From Hymenobacter sp. YIM 151858-1 (GTDB lineage: Bacteria; Bacteroidota; Bacteroidia; Cytophagales; Hymenobacteraceae), in the NCBI RefSeq assembly GCF_025979705.1, contig NZ_CP110136.1, positions 2,232,001 through 2,296,000 on the forward strand: a stretch of 64,000 nt of DNA, read 5' to 3'. This document shows positions 1-8,181 of the stretch, piece after piece; the first letter of the stretch is position 1, and every line of letters begins with the position of its first letter. The translations under genes were made by a program, and so were the position numbers. A model generated the notes under the pieces. The model was not told where the DNA came from and made no database searches. It saw only the letters and a list, made by a program, of their open reading frames with translations.

Positions 1-606
1 AGCGGCCATGGCATCGTCGTTGCCTTGGCGCGCGGGGCGGGCTTCGGCCGGGGCGGCCATCTTCTGCAGCTCCTCGTCGGTGTGGCGCTTGGCATCGGCC
101 GTGAAGGTGGTTTTCGGCTCCGAGGCTACTTCCGTCAGCACGATTTTGTCGCGCAGCTGGCCTTTGTACTTGTCGAGGTCGGCTTCGGTAGCGGCTTTCA
201 CCAGCACAATCTGCTTTTTGATGGCGCCGTTGGTGCCGGGCGTCCAGGCTTTGGGCGCGCCAATCATGGCGTGGTAGTAGGGCGCCGTCATGGCCACGTA
301 CGACTTCTCGATGTCCCAGCCGCGGCCGAACTCGCCCCAGGGCTCCACCTTCGCATTCGCGAGGCCCCATTGGGCCATTTGCTTTTGCGTCCAGTCGTGG
401 GCGCGCTTCAGGCCCTCGGAGCCGGCCAGGCGCGGGCCGCTTACATCGGTGAGGTAAAAGGCGGTTTTCATCACCTGCGAGCGGTTCAGGCCTTCGTCCT
501 TGATTTTGGCAATCATGGCCTGATCGACCTTTTCGGCTTGCTGCGCCAGCGCGGGGGCGGCCGCGCTCAGGCCGTAAGCCACGGCCAGGTACACGAGTTT
601 CTGCAT
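1..606 (-). CDS. M28-type metallopeptidase, N-terminal part (runs off the window)
   Basis: An open frame reads leftward from an ATG at 604-606 to base 1 without a stop, giving 202 residues. Residues 1-21 form a signal peptide (MQKLVYLAVAYGLSAAAPAL), so the product is exported to the periplasm or outer membrane. Residues about 50-85 contain YLTDVSGPRLAGSEG and a following HDWTQKQM segment, typical of the N-terminal part of secreted M28 (aminopeptidase Y-like) peptidases; a PA-type insert probably begins near residue 130. The zinc-binding residues lie outside the window, so activity cannot be judged. The gene is divergent from the hydrolase at 754. Confidence 0.8.
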   Translation of the reverse strand, partial: MQKLVYLAVAYGLSAAAPALAQQAEKVDQAMIAKIKDEGLNRSQVMKTAFYLTDVSGPRLAGSEGLKRAHDWTQKQMAQWGLANAKVEPWGEFGRGWDIEKSYVAMTAPYYHAMIGAPKAWTPGTNGAIKKQIVLVKAATEADLDKYKGQLRDKIVLTEVASEPKTTFTADAKRHTDEELQKMAAPAEARPARQGNDDAMAA

Positions 607-679
607 CGGAAGGGTGCGTGAAGGGTTGGGGGGTGACGGGCTAAAGAAACACGATATGGACGAGGTTTGGGCCGGTACG

Positions 680-709
680 TTGCGTGGCGCAACTGCCTGC
701 CTATCTTTC
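680..709 (+). promoter_or_regulatory. Putative Bacteroidota promoter of the 754 hydrolase gene
   Basis: TTG at 680-682 is followed after 19 bases by TATCTTTC at 702-709, one mismatch from the Bacteroidota -7 consensus TAnnTTTG. Transcription would start about 40 bases before the chosen GTG start. Confidence 0.4.
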
Positions 710-753
710 CCCTCGATTTTATCTTTCCCTGCTGTCATGCCTGCCTCGTATCC

Positions 754-1719
754 GTGAAAACGCTCCTTACCCTACTGCTGCTCGTGCTGGCTTTTGTGCC
801 CGCCCGCGCTCAAGCCCCCGATAGCAGCTACGCCGCCAAAATGCGCGCCCCGGGCGTGCAAATGGTCTCCATCGATGGCAAGTACAAGGTCTGGACGCAG
901 CGCGTGGGCCAGGGCAAGATAAAGCTGCTGGTGCTGCACGGCGGCCCCGGCAATACCCACGAGTACTTCGAGAACTTTCCGGAGCACCTGGCCCAGGAGG
1001 GCGTGGAGCTGTACTACTACGACCAGCTCAACTCGTACCACTCCGACAAAACGCCCGACAAAGACGTGTGGCGCATTGCCCGCTTTGTGGAGGAGGTGGA
1101 GCAGGTGCGCCAGGCCCTAGGTCTGGACAGCTTTTACCTGCTCGGGCACTCGTGGGGCGGCATGCTGGCGCTGGAGTACGCCAGCAAGTACCCGCAGCAC
1201 ATCAAAGGCCTGATTACCTCCAACATCGGCTACAAAGCCACGGTGTTCAACAAGCACCGCTACTCCCAGTACGCCGACATTATCCGGCGCCACTCGGCCA
1301 AGGAAGGCAAAACAATAGCCGGCCTCGATACCATGGGGTTGGTGGCGCTTTCGCCGTACATCACGCCGGCCGTAACCAAGGAGTTCCGGAGCCTGCATAT
1401 GATGCGCCTGCCGCAAGAGCCGCCCACGTTTACGCGCAGCCAGGCGCATATTACCCGCACCTACGCCGGCCACTTTATGCCCTACATGCTGGCCTGGGAT
1501 TTCAGCGAGCGGCTGACCAGCATCAAACTGCCTACGCTCATCATTGGCTCCAAGCACGACTTCGTTCCGGTGGCCGACATCGAGTATATGCAGCGGCGCA
1601 TCCCCGACAGCCAGCGTTACATCTGCCCCGAAGGCTCGCACTACGCCATGTGGGACGACCCCAAGCACTACTTCCCGGCCCTGATTAAGTTTCTGCGGAA
1701 AACGGAGCGCAAAGGCTAG
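754..1719 (+). CDS. Secreted alpha/beta hydrolase, proline iminopeptidase-like (S33)
   Basis: The product hydrolyses esters or N-terminal proline peptides in the cell envelope (family inference). I chose the GTG at 754 because it begins a clean signal peptide (MKTLLTLLLLVLAFVPARAQ) on a 321-residue protein; the frame is open back to an ATG at 667, but that would put a hydrophilic extension before the signal. The oxyanion motif HGGPGNTHEY is near residue 62, the nucleophile elbow GHSWGG near 131, an acidic residue in GSKHDFVPV near 265, and the catalytic histidine in EGSHYAMW at 296. HGGPG with GHSWGG is the signature of prolyl aminopeptidases. The true substrate cannot be read from sequence. 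Confidence 0.85.
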   Translation: MKTLLTLLLLVLAFVPARAQAPDSSYAAKMRAPGVQMVSIDGKYKVWTQRVGQGKIKLLVLHGGPGNTHEYFENFPEHLAQEGVELYYYDQLNSYHSDKTPDKDVWRIARFVEEVEQVRQALGLDSFYLLGHSWGGMLALEYASKYPQHIKGLITSNIGYKATVFNKHRYSQYADIIRRHSAKEGKTIAGLDTMGLVALSPYITPAVTKEFRSLHMMRLPQEPPTFTRSQAHITRTYAGHFMPYMLAWDFSERLTSIKLPTLIIGSKHDFVPVADIEYMQRRIPDSQRYICPEGSHYAMWDDPKHYFPALIKFLRKTERKG

Positions 1720-1772
1720 CCCGCGCGGCACAGCCCTAGGTGCGCGCCGGTCTGCGCCATCCAAGCAGCATC

Positions 1773-2066
1773 ATGGAGAACAAGTCGCCCCACATTCTCA
1801 ACACCTCTGCCAACCTGATGGGGCTGTGCTTTATCGTGCTTACCTCGCTCAAGGTAAATGCATTGGCCGTGGGCTCGGTTATCGACGATTTCACGGCCCT
1901 GGCCACGTTGCTGTTCATCACCAGCAGCATCCTGTCGTTTCTGTCGATGCGCAGCTCGGGGCATCGTAGCGGGGTGTACGAGCGCGTGGCCGAGGTAATT
2001 TTCCTGGGCGGCCTGGTGCTCGTGTTCGTTACCATTGCGCTCATCAGCCTGAACTTTATCCGCTAG
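1773..2066 (+). CDS. Small membrane protein of unknown function
   Basis: A 97-residue protein starting at the ATG at 1773 (an upstream in-frame GTG at 1740 is less likely). It has about three hydrophobic segments: LMGLCFIVLTSLKVNALAVG, TALATLLFITSSILSF and VIFLGGLVLVFVTIALISL, with a short basic loop (MRSSGHRSG) between the last two. It lies 53 bases after the hydrolase and could be co-transcribed with it. I do not recognise a family; an inner-membrane location is the only supported statement. Confidence 0.6.
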   Translation: MENKSPHILNTSANLMGLCFIVLTSLKVNALAVGSVIDDFTALATLLFITSSILSFLSMRSSGHRSGVYERVAEVIFLGGLVLVFVTIALISLNFIR

Positions 2067-2185
2067 CCGCCGGCCGTCGGCAAAGGCCAAACCCGCATTG
2101 GCCCAACGTTCCGGCAGTTGCCGGCGGCCACGCCGGCCCTAGGTGGCCCGGCCCCAGGCAGCACCCAACACCTCCCCCCCACCGC

Positions 2186-2836
2186 ATGGACGCTTATGCC
2201 TTAACCTTCGATGCCTTCGATAAGATGGCGCAGGCCTATCAGGATCGGTACATGGAGCTTGATTTGTACAACGATACCTACGCTGCGTTTTGCGCCTTGC
2301 TGCCCCAGCCCCACGCGCGCATTCTGGAGCTTGGCTGCGGCCCCGGCAACATTACGCGCTACCTGCTGGCCCGCCGCCCCGATTATCGCATTACCGCTAC
2401 CGACGTAGCCCCGGCTATGGTGCAGCTGGCCCGGCAAAACAACCCCACGGCCACGTGCCAGCTGCTCGATTGCCGCGCCCTCGGCCAGCTATCCGAGCAG
2501 TACGAAGGCATTGTGTGCGGCTTTTGCCTGCCCTACCTCTCGCGGGCCGATTGCGCCAGGCTGATACACGACTGCGCTGCCCGGCTTACCGATGCGGGCG
2601 TGCTGTACCTCAGCGCCATCGAGGGCGACTACCAGCAATCCGGCTTCGAAAGCTCGAGCAACGGGCAGCACAAAGCCTACGTGTACTACCACCAGGAGGC
2701 CTACCTGCGCGAGCAGCTAGCCCGCAACGGCTTTGCCGTGGCCGGGCTCGTGCGCAAGCACTTCGGCCGGCCCGATGGCACGCCCTCGGTGCATCTTATC
2801 ATCATCGCCCAGCTCGCAGGCGCGAGCAGCAAATAA
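2186..2836 (+). CDS. Class I SAM-dependent methyltransferase
   Basis: A 216-residue protein with motif I LELGCGPGN near residue 48, an acidic residue after strand 2 (ITATDVAPAM) and a later YLSAIEGDY strand, the usual order of a Rossmann-fold methyltransferase that binds S-adenosylmethionine. The N-terminal FDKMAQAYQDRYMELDLYND segment resembles small-molecule methyltransferases of the Methyltransf_25/11 type. The substrate is unknown. A strong hairpin terminator follows directly. Confidence 0.85.
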   Translation: MDAYALTFDAFDKMAQAYQDRYMELDLYNDTYAAFCALLPQPHARILELGCGPGNITRYLLARRPDYRITATDVAPAMVQLARQNNPTATCQLLDCRALGQLSEQYEGIVCGFCLPYLSRADCARLIHDCAARLTDAGVLYLSAIEGDYQQSGFESSSNGQHKAYVYYHQEAYLREQLARNGFAVAGLVRKHFGRPDGTPSVHLIIIAQLAGASSK

Positions 2837-2837
2837 G

Positions 2838-2869
2838 AAAGAGCGTTGTGCCGGGCACAACGCTCTTTT
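2838..2869 (+). terminator. Intrinsic terminator after the methyltransferase
   Basis: An inverted repeat with arms AGAGCGTTGTGCC and GGCACAACGCTCT ends in TTTT. It separates the plus-strand methyltransferase from the convergent TerB-like gene, and A-rich bases on the left allow it to work in both directions. Confidence 0.85.
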
Positions 2870-2914
2870 GTTGGCAGCCCGGCGGCTCGGCTACCGGGTG
2901 CGGCAGGCCCTGGG

Positions 2915-3334
2915 TTAGCTAACCGTAGGCGGGTTGCGGGGCGTGCCGGCCGGTGCGCCCCCGGCCAGCTGCGTTACCATATCGTCGAGAATGTCCTTGC
3001 CGTAGCCGATGCGGTTGGCGTATTCCAGGCACAGGCCGTATTCGCGCGGGTCAATCTGGCCGTCCTGCAGCATCATCTGCACCAGGGTTTGCAGTTCCAG
3101 GGTGCGCTGCAGCCCTTCCGAAGCCACAATGAAGCTGAGCACGTTGAGGTTGTCGGCAATGGGGTTCACGTCGTCGGGCGTCAGGCCCAGGCGTTGGCCA
3201 ATCTGCACCAAAAAGTCGCCTTCTTGTTTGTCGAGGCGGCCGTCGGCGGCGGCTACCAGCACCAGGTTCTGAAAGAAGGCCAGTTTTTTCTGTTGGGTAT
3301 CGAGCAGCTGTTCAAGCTCTTTCGGATGCTGCAT
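2915..3334 (-). CDS. TerB-like domain protein
   Basis: A 139-residue all-helical soluble protein. VAAADGRLDKQEGDFL near residues 27-42 and MMLQDGQIDPREYGLC near 87-102 are the two EF-hand-like acidic helices of the TerB/DjlA-type domain (ADG.LD..E). The last 15 residues are a disordered tail rich in G, P and T. No ter operon surrounds it, so a tellurite-resistance role should not be assumed; in Bacteroidota such single-domain proteins are common and of unknown function. Confidence 0.75.
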   Translation of the reverse strand: MQHPKELEQLLDTQQKKLAFFQNLVLVAAADGRLDKQEGDFLVQIGQRLGLTPDDVNPIADNLNVLSFIVASEGLQRTLELQTLVQMMLQDGQIDPREYGLCLEYANRIGYGKDILDDMVTQLAGGAPAGTPRNPPTVS

Positions 3335-3682
3335 GGCTGTGCGTAGTCAGGAGTGTTGGGGAACTGAATTTTGAAGCCCACCTGCGGCCAGGCGGCTTCT
3401 CATTCAACGCGCCGCTACCGGGAAGGTTGGCCCACGCACCCGAAGCTCGACACTTGCCTGGGTGGGTTTTCAAAAGTCTGACGAGCACCGGCCGCCACCC
3501 GTTTATCACGCTGATTTTCCTGCAGTAAACAGGAAATCATCGCATCAGCAGAACCGCTTTTCGGGCTTTGTAAAGTCTGAAATCACCCGATTATGTGAGC
3601 CGGCCGCACCCCCAACAGTAGTAATATTGGCTACTGCTTCAGCACCTCCACACCAACCAACATCAACCCCAACACCGCCGCC
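3335..3682. other. 348-base divergent intergenic region
   Basis: The region separates the TerB-like gene (minus) from the YiaA-like gene (plus). It holds one visible hairpin around 3512-3539, GATTTTCCTG paired with CAGGAAATC around a seven-base loop, and a C/A-rich leader just before the start at 3683. I see no convincing promoter box, no conserved small ORF and no RNA family I can name. Confidence 0.4.
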
Positions 3683-4126
3683 ATGAACCGACAACCTTCA
3701 ACCGCTTTTATAGGTGCCTCCTGGGCTGCGCTGCTCATTGGCATCATGGCCTACAACGTAGGCCTCTGGAACGCGCAAATGGCCCTGAACGAGAAGGGTT
3801 ATTACTTCACCATCCTCATGTTCGGGCTGTTTGCGGCTATTTCGGTGCAGAAAAGCGTGCGCGACCGAATGGAGGGCATTCCGGTAACCAACCTGTACTT
3901 CGGCATCAGCTGGCTGTGCACCCTTATGGCCGTGCTGCTGCTGGTGGTGGGCCTCTGGAACGCCACGCTTACCCTCAGCGAAAAAGGCTTCTACGCCATG
4001 TCGTTCACGCTGAGCCTGTTTGCCGCTATTGCCGTGCAAAAAAACACCCGCGACAACCAGGATGCACCCGCGCAGCAGCCCAAGCCGCGCGCAGAAGAGC
4101 GCCCCCGCATCGAGCAGGAAGCCTAG
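3683..4126 (+). CDS. YiaA/YiaB-family inner membrane protein
   Basis: A 147-residue protein containing two copies of a two-helix module. The first copy reads [16 protein letters not shown] then [15 protein letters not shown]; the second reads [16 protein letters not shown] then [15 protein letters not shown]. This internal duplication is the YiaAB domain signature (four membrane segments). The last 25 residues are a charged cytoplasmic tail with [13 protein letters not shown]. The family has no established biochemical function. Confidence 0.85.
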   Translation: MNRQPSTAFIGASWAALLIGIMAYNVGLWNAQMALNEKGYYFTILMFGLFAAISVQKSVRDRMEGIPVTNLYFGISWLCTLMAVLLLVVGLWNATLTLSEKGFYAMSFTLSLFAAIAVQKNTRDNQDAPAQQPKPRAEERPRIEQEA

Positions 4127-4151
4127 GTGTACTGCCGAACAAGAAGCAACC

Positions 4152-4180
4152 AGGCCCGCTGCACAGTGTGCAGCGGGCCT
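4152..4180. terminator. Hairpin between convergent genes
   Basis: A perfect 13-bp stem (AGGCCCGCTGCAC with GTGCAGCGGGCCT) around a three-base loop lies between the YiaA-like gene and the convergent protease gene. T-tracts are weak on both sides, so termination efficiency is uncertain. A CCTAGG site follows at 4198. Confidence 0.65.
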
Positions 4181-4206
4181 GATTGCTGATAAAAGCACCT
4201 AGGGAT

Positions 4207-6339
4207 TTACACCTCGTCGCTGAGCACGGCCACGGCCTCGCGCAGGGTCAGGTCTTTGCGCAGAGGCTGCACAAAGCGGTTGGTGCGGTTGGTTTGTACG
4301 CTGTCGGTGGAGGGGGCGGCACCTAGGGGCGCCACGGCCAGCACGGGGGCTTGCTGCTGCACCTGCTTGTAGCGCTCGGTGGCTTCTTGCAGGGCTTTCT
4401 GCTCGGCGCGGTAGGTGGCCAGGTTCAGCGAAGCCAGCGTTACTTTCTCGCGCTTGGCCATGTTCTGCACGGCGTCGGTGAGCAAACCAAAAGCCTGGTT
4501 CGAGGCTACGCGTTGCTTGCTGGCCGCGGCCAGCTTGGCCACGGGCGGCGCCGTGGCCCACGGCCGGTAGCTGGCCGGCGCAATTTCATCCCAGGGCAGC
4601 GGGTAGTCGGTGTCCTGCTCGCCCTCGGCCAAAGTGCTGTAAGCATCGGGCACCACGATGTCGGGCGTTACGCCTTTAAACTGCGTGGAGGCACCGTTTA
4701 CGCGGTAGTACTTCTGGATGGTCATTTTGAGCGAGCCGAAGGGCTTGAGCGCCGCCAGCTCGGGGTTCATGATGTTATCCAGCTCGAACACACGCTGCAC
4801 CGTGCCTTTGCCGTAGGTGGTATTGCCGAGCACAATGCCGCGCTTGTAATCCTGAATGGCACCGGCCAGGATTTCCGAAGCCGAGGCGCTGTAACGGTTT
4901 ACCAGCACCACCAGCGGGCCGCCGTACTGCACTTTGGGGTCGGGGTCGGTTACGACTTCGGGCGTGCGCTGCCGGCCTTTCACCTGCACCATGGGGCCGC
5001 TTTCCATAAACAAGCCGGCCATTTCGGCGGCATCGTAGAGCGAGCCGCCGCCGTTAAAGCGCAGATCGAGCACCACGCCCTGCACGTTTTCGGCCTTCAG
5101 CTTCAGCAGTTCCTTCTTGACATCCTCAGCCGAGTTGCGGCCGCCGTTCTGGTTGAAGTCGGCGTAGAAGCTGGGCAGCAGGATGTAGCCGAATTTCTTA
5201 CCGCCCTCGTTGATGACGGCCGATTGGGCGTAGGTTTCCTCAATCACCACCACGTCGCGGATAATCGGGATGACCTTGACGGTGGCGTCGGGCTTTTTCA
5301 CCGTCAGGCGCACCTCGGTGCCTTTTTTGCCCCGAATCAGGCCCACCACTTTGTCGAAGCGCATGCCATCCACGGCTACGGGCTCAGCCGCGCCTTGCGC
5401 CACGCGCTGAATCACGTCGCCGGCCTTTAGCTCGCCTTGCCGGTACGCCGCCGAGCCGGGCACGATGTAGGCCACCACAATCTGGCCATCACGCTCGCTG
5501 AGCTGGGCGCCGGTGCCCTCGAGGCGGCCCGTTACGGCCAGGTCGAAGTTCGTCTTATCCTGCGGCGCGAAGTACTCGGAGTGTGGGTCGAAGGTGTTTG
5601 CTACCGTGTTGGCAAACTCGGCCAGGCGGTCGGCCTCGTCGGTTTGCAGCAGGTCCTGGAACCGCTCGTCGTAGTATTTCAGCACCTGCTTGCGGGCCTC
5701 GGCTTCCATTTGGGCGGGGGTACGCACGGGCTTCGAGATAACCGCGCCCGAGGGGGCTGCTTTGGTTGAGGCCAGCGACTTGATTTGCTGCCGGTCCTGC
5801 TCGTCCATCATCTCGGCCACGCGCACCATGGTTTGGTACTTCAGCAGGCGGCGCCACATGTCGCGGCGGGCGGCTTCGTCGGCAGGGTAGCCGAGCTTAT
5901 CCGAATCGGTTTCGAAGGTTTCGTTGGCCGTAAACTCGAAGGGCTGGCTCAGCAGCTCGCGGTAGAGCACCTGCGCCTCGCGGGTGCGCTGATCGATGAG
6001 CTTGGTGCTGAGGTCGAGAAACTCGTGCTTGCCCTGCTTAATCTCGTTATCGATGAGCTTTTCGTAAACCTGCAGCTGCTTCACGTCGGGCTGCAGCAAA
6101 AACTTCTTGCTGCCGTCGAGGCGCTTGAGGTACAGCGCATACACCCGGCGCGAAAGTTCGTCGTCGAGCTGCGTGGGCTGCACGTGGGCCAGGCCCAGGC
6201 CCTGCACCACCGTGCTCAGCAAGATTCCCTTTTTCTGGGGCGGCACATCGCCGGCGAGGCGCTCCGAGCCCGGCGGCAGAAAAAACAAGAAGCCCGGCAG
6301 CAGCGCCGAGTACAAACCTAAAGAAGAACGAAACGCCAT
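4207..6339 (-). CDS. Carboxy-terminal processing protease (tail-specific, S41 family)
   Basis: A periplasmic PDZ serine protease that cleaves proteins at nonpolar C termini, about 710 residues. I start it at the ATG at 6337-6339, which opens a signal-like stretch (MAFRSSLGLYSALLPGFLFF); the frame extends to 6447 without support. Order: Tsp N-terminal domain with VYALYLKRLDGSKKFLLQ, PDZ near 230-320 (VPGSAAYRQGELKAGDVI), S41 domain with serine in NRYSASASEILAG and lysine in NTTYGKGTVQ, forming the Ser-Lys dyad, then a C-terminal DUF3340-type region. Size and order match Bacteroidota Prc/Tsp. Two CCTAGG sites lie at its 3' end. Confidence 0.93.
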   Translation of the reverse strand: MAFRSSLGLYSALLPGFLFFLPPGSERLAGDVPPQKKGILLSTVVQGLGLAHVQPTQLDDELSRRVYALYLKRLDGSKKFLLQPDVKQLQVYEKLIDNEIKQGKHEFLDLSTKLIDQRTREAQVLYRELLSQPFEFTANETFETDSDKLGYPADEAARRDMWRRLLKYQTMVRVAEMMDEQDRQQIKSLASTKAAPSGAVISKPVRTPAQMEAEARKQVLKYYDERFQDLLQTDEADRLAEFANTVANTFDPHSEYFAPQDKTNFDLAVTGRLEGTGAQLSERDGQIVVAYIVPGSAAYRQGELKAGDVIQRVAQGAAEPVAVDGMRFDKVVGLIRGKKGTEVRLTVKKPDATVKVIPIIRDVVVIEETYAQSAVINEGGKKFGYILLPSFYADFNQNGGRNSAEDVKKELLKLKAENVQGVVLDLRFNGGGSLYDAAEMAGLFMESGPMVQVKGRQRTPEVVTDPDPKVQYGGPLVVLVNRYSASASEILAGAIQDYKRGIVLGNTTYGKGTVQRVFELDNIMNPELAALKPFGSLKMTIQKYYRVNGASTQFKGVTPDIVVPDAYSTLAEGEQDTDYPLPWDEIAPASYRPWATAPPVAKLAAASKQRVASNQAFGLLTDAVQNMAKREKVTLASLNLATYRAEQKALQEATERYKQVQQQAPVLAVAPLGAAPSTDSVQTNRTNRFVQPLRKDLTLREAVAVLSDEV

Positions 6340-6418
6340 AATTAGGAGCGTAGCTAAAGCGTGAGAAAGCAGCCCCGGCGTTGCGGCGGCCCCGGGCGTG
6401 GGGCCACCGAGCAAGCTG

Positions 6419-6426
6419 TACCTTTG
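6419..6426 (+). promoter_or_regulatory. Candidate -7 element (TACCTTTG)
   Basis: An exact match to TAnnTTTG about 155 bases before the ACT protein start. I see no good TTG about 20 bases upstream, so it may be chance or imply a long leader. Confidence 0.3.
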
Positions 6427-6582
6427 GGCTTTGCCATTGAAGAACACGTGTTGCCAACCTCAGTTGCACGCGCAAGCCGCACAATATGCAACGGGCAGCG
6501 GTATTCGCCCCTAGGTGGCCGGGTTAGTTTTCGGCCCCGGGCCTGGGTGTTGCTTTCGGCTCCTGATAACCAACCTCTTGCC

Positions 6583-6990
6583 ATGCCCGGCCAAACCGAC
6601 CTTCGGCAACTCCTGCGCACCCTGCAGCCCGCGTTGCAGCCCGGCGCCTACGTGTTCTGCACCGTGCGCCGCCTCAGCGGCCTCAACCCCGACGATATCG
6701 TGTGCCTGTTCCGGGAGCAGGAGGGCCTCACGGTAATCCTCCCGCAAGCCGCGGCCGATGCCCTGGGTCTGCCCTACTCGTTCGTAGCTAGTTGGATTAC
6801 GCTTACCGTGCACTCGGCCCTGGAGGCCGTAGGACTTACGGCGGCGTTTGCCACGGCGCTTACCCAAGCCAACATCAGCTGCAACGTAGTAGCCGCCTAC
6901 TACCACGACCACCTCTTTGTGGCCCAAACCGATGCCGAGCGCGCCCTAGGTGTATTGCGGCAGCTCTCGGCCGAGGCAGCGCGAGCCTAG
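6583..6990 (+). CDS. ACT-domain protein (COG3602-like)
   Basis: A 135-residue protein from the ATG at 6583. It starts LRQLLRTLQPALQPGAYVFC and continues with EGLTVILPQAAAD, ITLTVHSALEAVGLTAAFAT and NISCNVVAAYYHDHLFV. This is the tandem ACT fold of small free-standing proteins that resemble amino-acid-binding regulatory domains. No enzyme is fused or adjacent, so a regulatory role is inferred from the fold only. The frame is open upstream to 6361, but that region reads as a non-conserved Arg/Gly-rich extension. Confidence 0.8.
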   Translation: MPGQTDLRQLLRTLQPALQPGAYVFCTVRRLSGLNPDDIVCLFREQEGLTVILPQAAADALGLPYSFVASWITLTVHSALEAVGLTAAFATALTQANISCNVVAAYYHDHLFVAQTDAERALGVLRQLSAEAARA

Positions 6991-7151
6991 GTCGCCCAAG
7001 GCCGTAAGCTGCCTGGCACCTGGCCCCTAAGCGTATGTACCGACTGCTACCCCATTGGCTGCTACGGCCGGGTACTTGGCCAACTTCGCCCAAGCGCCGC
7101 CTAGGTGCCCGCACCGATGGGCTTAACTTGCAGCCTCTATTCCGCTTCTGC

Positions 7152-8087
7152 ATGCACCTGTACGTTTATACCCTGCTCGACGACACGCTTCGCGCCCGCC
7201 TGCGGGCCCATTTGCCCGCCGACGTGCAGGTATCCTTCCGCAACGAGCTTGCCGACGACAAGCAGCGCCCCGCCTTCCAATCGGCCAACGTAATTCTGGG
7301 CAACCCGCCGCGCGCCTGGTTTGCCGCAGGCACTCTGCCCAACCTGCAGTTCTGGCAAATCGATTCGTCGGGCTTCGAGCAATACACCGGCCTGCAGCTA
7401 CCCGTGCCCGTGGCCAACATGGGCGACTACTTTGCCTGGCCCTGCGCCGAAACCATGGTGGCGGGTATCATGGCGCTGTACCGCAACCTGCCGCAGCTGG
7501 CCCTGCTGCAAGCCGAAAAGCGCTGGGTGGGCCCGCCCGTTCGCGCCAACATGCAGCTGCTGCGCCACAAGCGCGTGGTAATCCTGGGTGCCGGTTACAT
7601 CGGCCTGGCGGTGCGGCAGCAGCTCACGGGCTTTGGCTGCCACACGCAGCTGCTGGCCCGCACCAGCCCCGAAGCCCAGCTCCGCTCGCCCGAAGACCTA
7701 AAAGCCGTACTGCCCGGTACTCACTTGGTTATCAACTGCCTGCCCGGCACCGCCGAAGGCTTTTACTCCGCTGAGCTGATCGGAGCCATGAAGCCCGGCA
7801 GCGTGTACGCCAGCGTAGGCCGCGGCAACACCACCGACGAGCCCGCCCTGATTGCCGCGCTGCAGTCGGGCCACCTAGGCGGCGCCGTGCTCGATGTAAC
7901 CGCCGTTGAGCCCCTGCCCGTGAGCAACCCGCTTTGGAGCATGCCCAACGTCATTCTTACCCAACACTCCGCCGGCGGCCAGCCCGATGAAGATGGTGGC
8001 AAGGTGGATATGATTCTGCTGAACCTAGGGCGCTTCCGAAATGGCGAGCCGCTGGAGAGTTTGGTCGATGTGGCGCGGGGGTATTAA
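7152..8087 (+). CDS. D-2-hydroxyacid dehydrogenase (NAD-binding)
   Basis: A 311-residue cytoplasmic oxidoreductase that interconverts a 2-oxoacid and a D-2-hydroxyacid (family role; substrate unknown). I chose the ATG at 7152 (MHLYVYTLLDD) because the upstream frame lacks family character. The NAD(P) motif VILGAGYIGLAV is near residue 140, NCLPGTAEGFY near 195, ARG-type SVGRGNTTDEPALI near 220, DVTAVEPLP near 255 and the catalytic histidine in TQHSAGG near 278. Length and motif order fit the GhrA-like branch. Two in-frame CCTAGG sites encode Leu-Gly. Confidence 0.88.
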   Translation: MHLYVYTLLDDTLRARLRAHLPADVQVSFRNELADDKQRPAFQSANVILGNPPRAWFAAGTLPNLQFWQIDSSGFEQYTGLQLPVPVANMGDYFAWPCAETMVAGIMALYRNLPQLALLQAEKRWVGPPVRANMQLLRHKRVVILGAGYIGLAVRQQLTGFGCHTQLLARTSPEAQLRSPEDLKAVLPGTHLVINCLPGTAEGFYSAELIGAMKPGSVYASVGRGNTTDEPALIAALQSGHLGGAVLDVTAVEPLPVSNPLWSMPNVILTQHSAGGQPDEDGGKVDMILLNLGRFRNGEPLESLVDVARGY

Positions 8088-8181
8088 GGTACAGCAAGCA
8101 GTCCAGCATCCTTTTTGGCGCTCCATGTGGAATTAGCCATTTCTGCGCATCTAATTACCAGACGGATACGGATGCCTGTTT

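Noticed and set aside
25-621. Plus-strand ORF at the left edge
   Set aside because: The opposite strand reads as a signal peptide followed by M28 peptidase motifs without stops up to the window edge, so the plus ORF is a shadow.
2915-3334. Tellurite-resistance system
   Set aside because: Only one TerB-like domain is present; no TerC, TerD or TerZ gene is nearby, so the name of the family does not imply function.
4351-5430. Long plus-strand ORF of 359 codons
   Set aside because: It lies opposite the tail-specific protease gene, whose motifs are unambiguous; the plus-strand translation is His/Val/Ala/Gly-rich with no domain, as expected for a shadow frame in GC-rich DNA.
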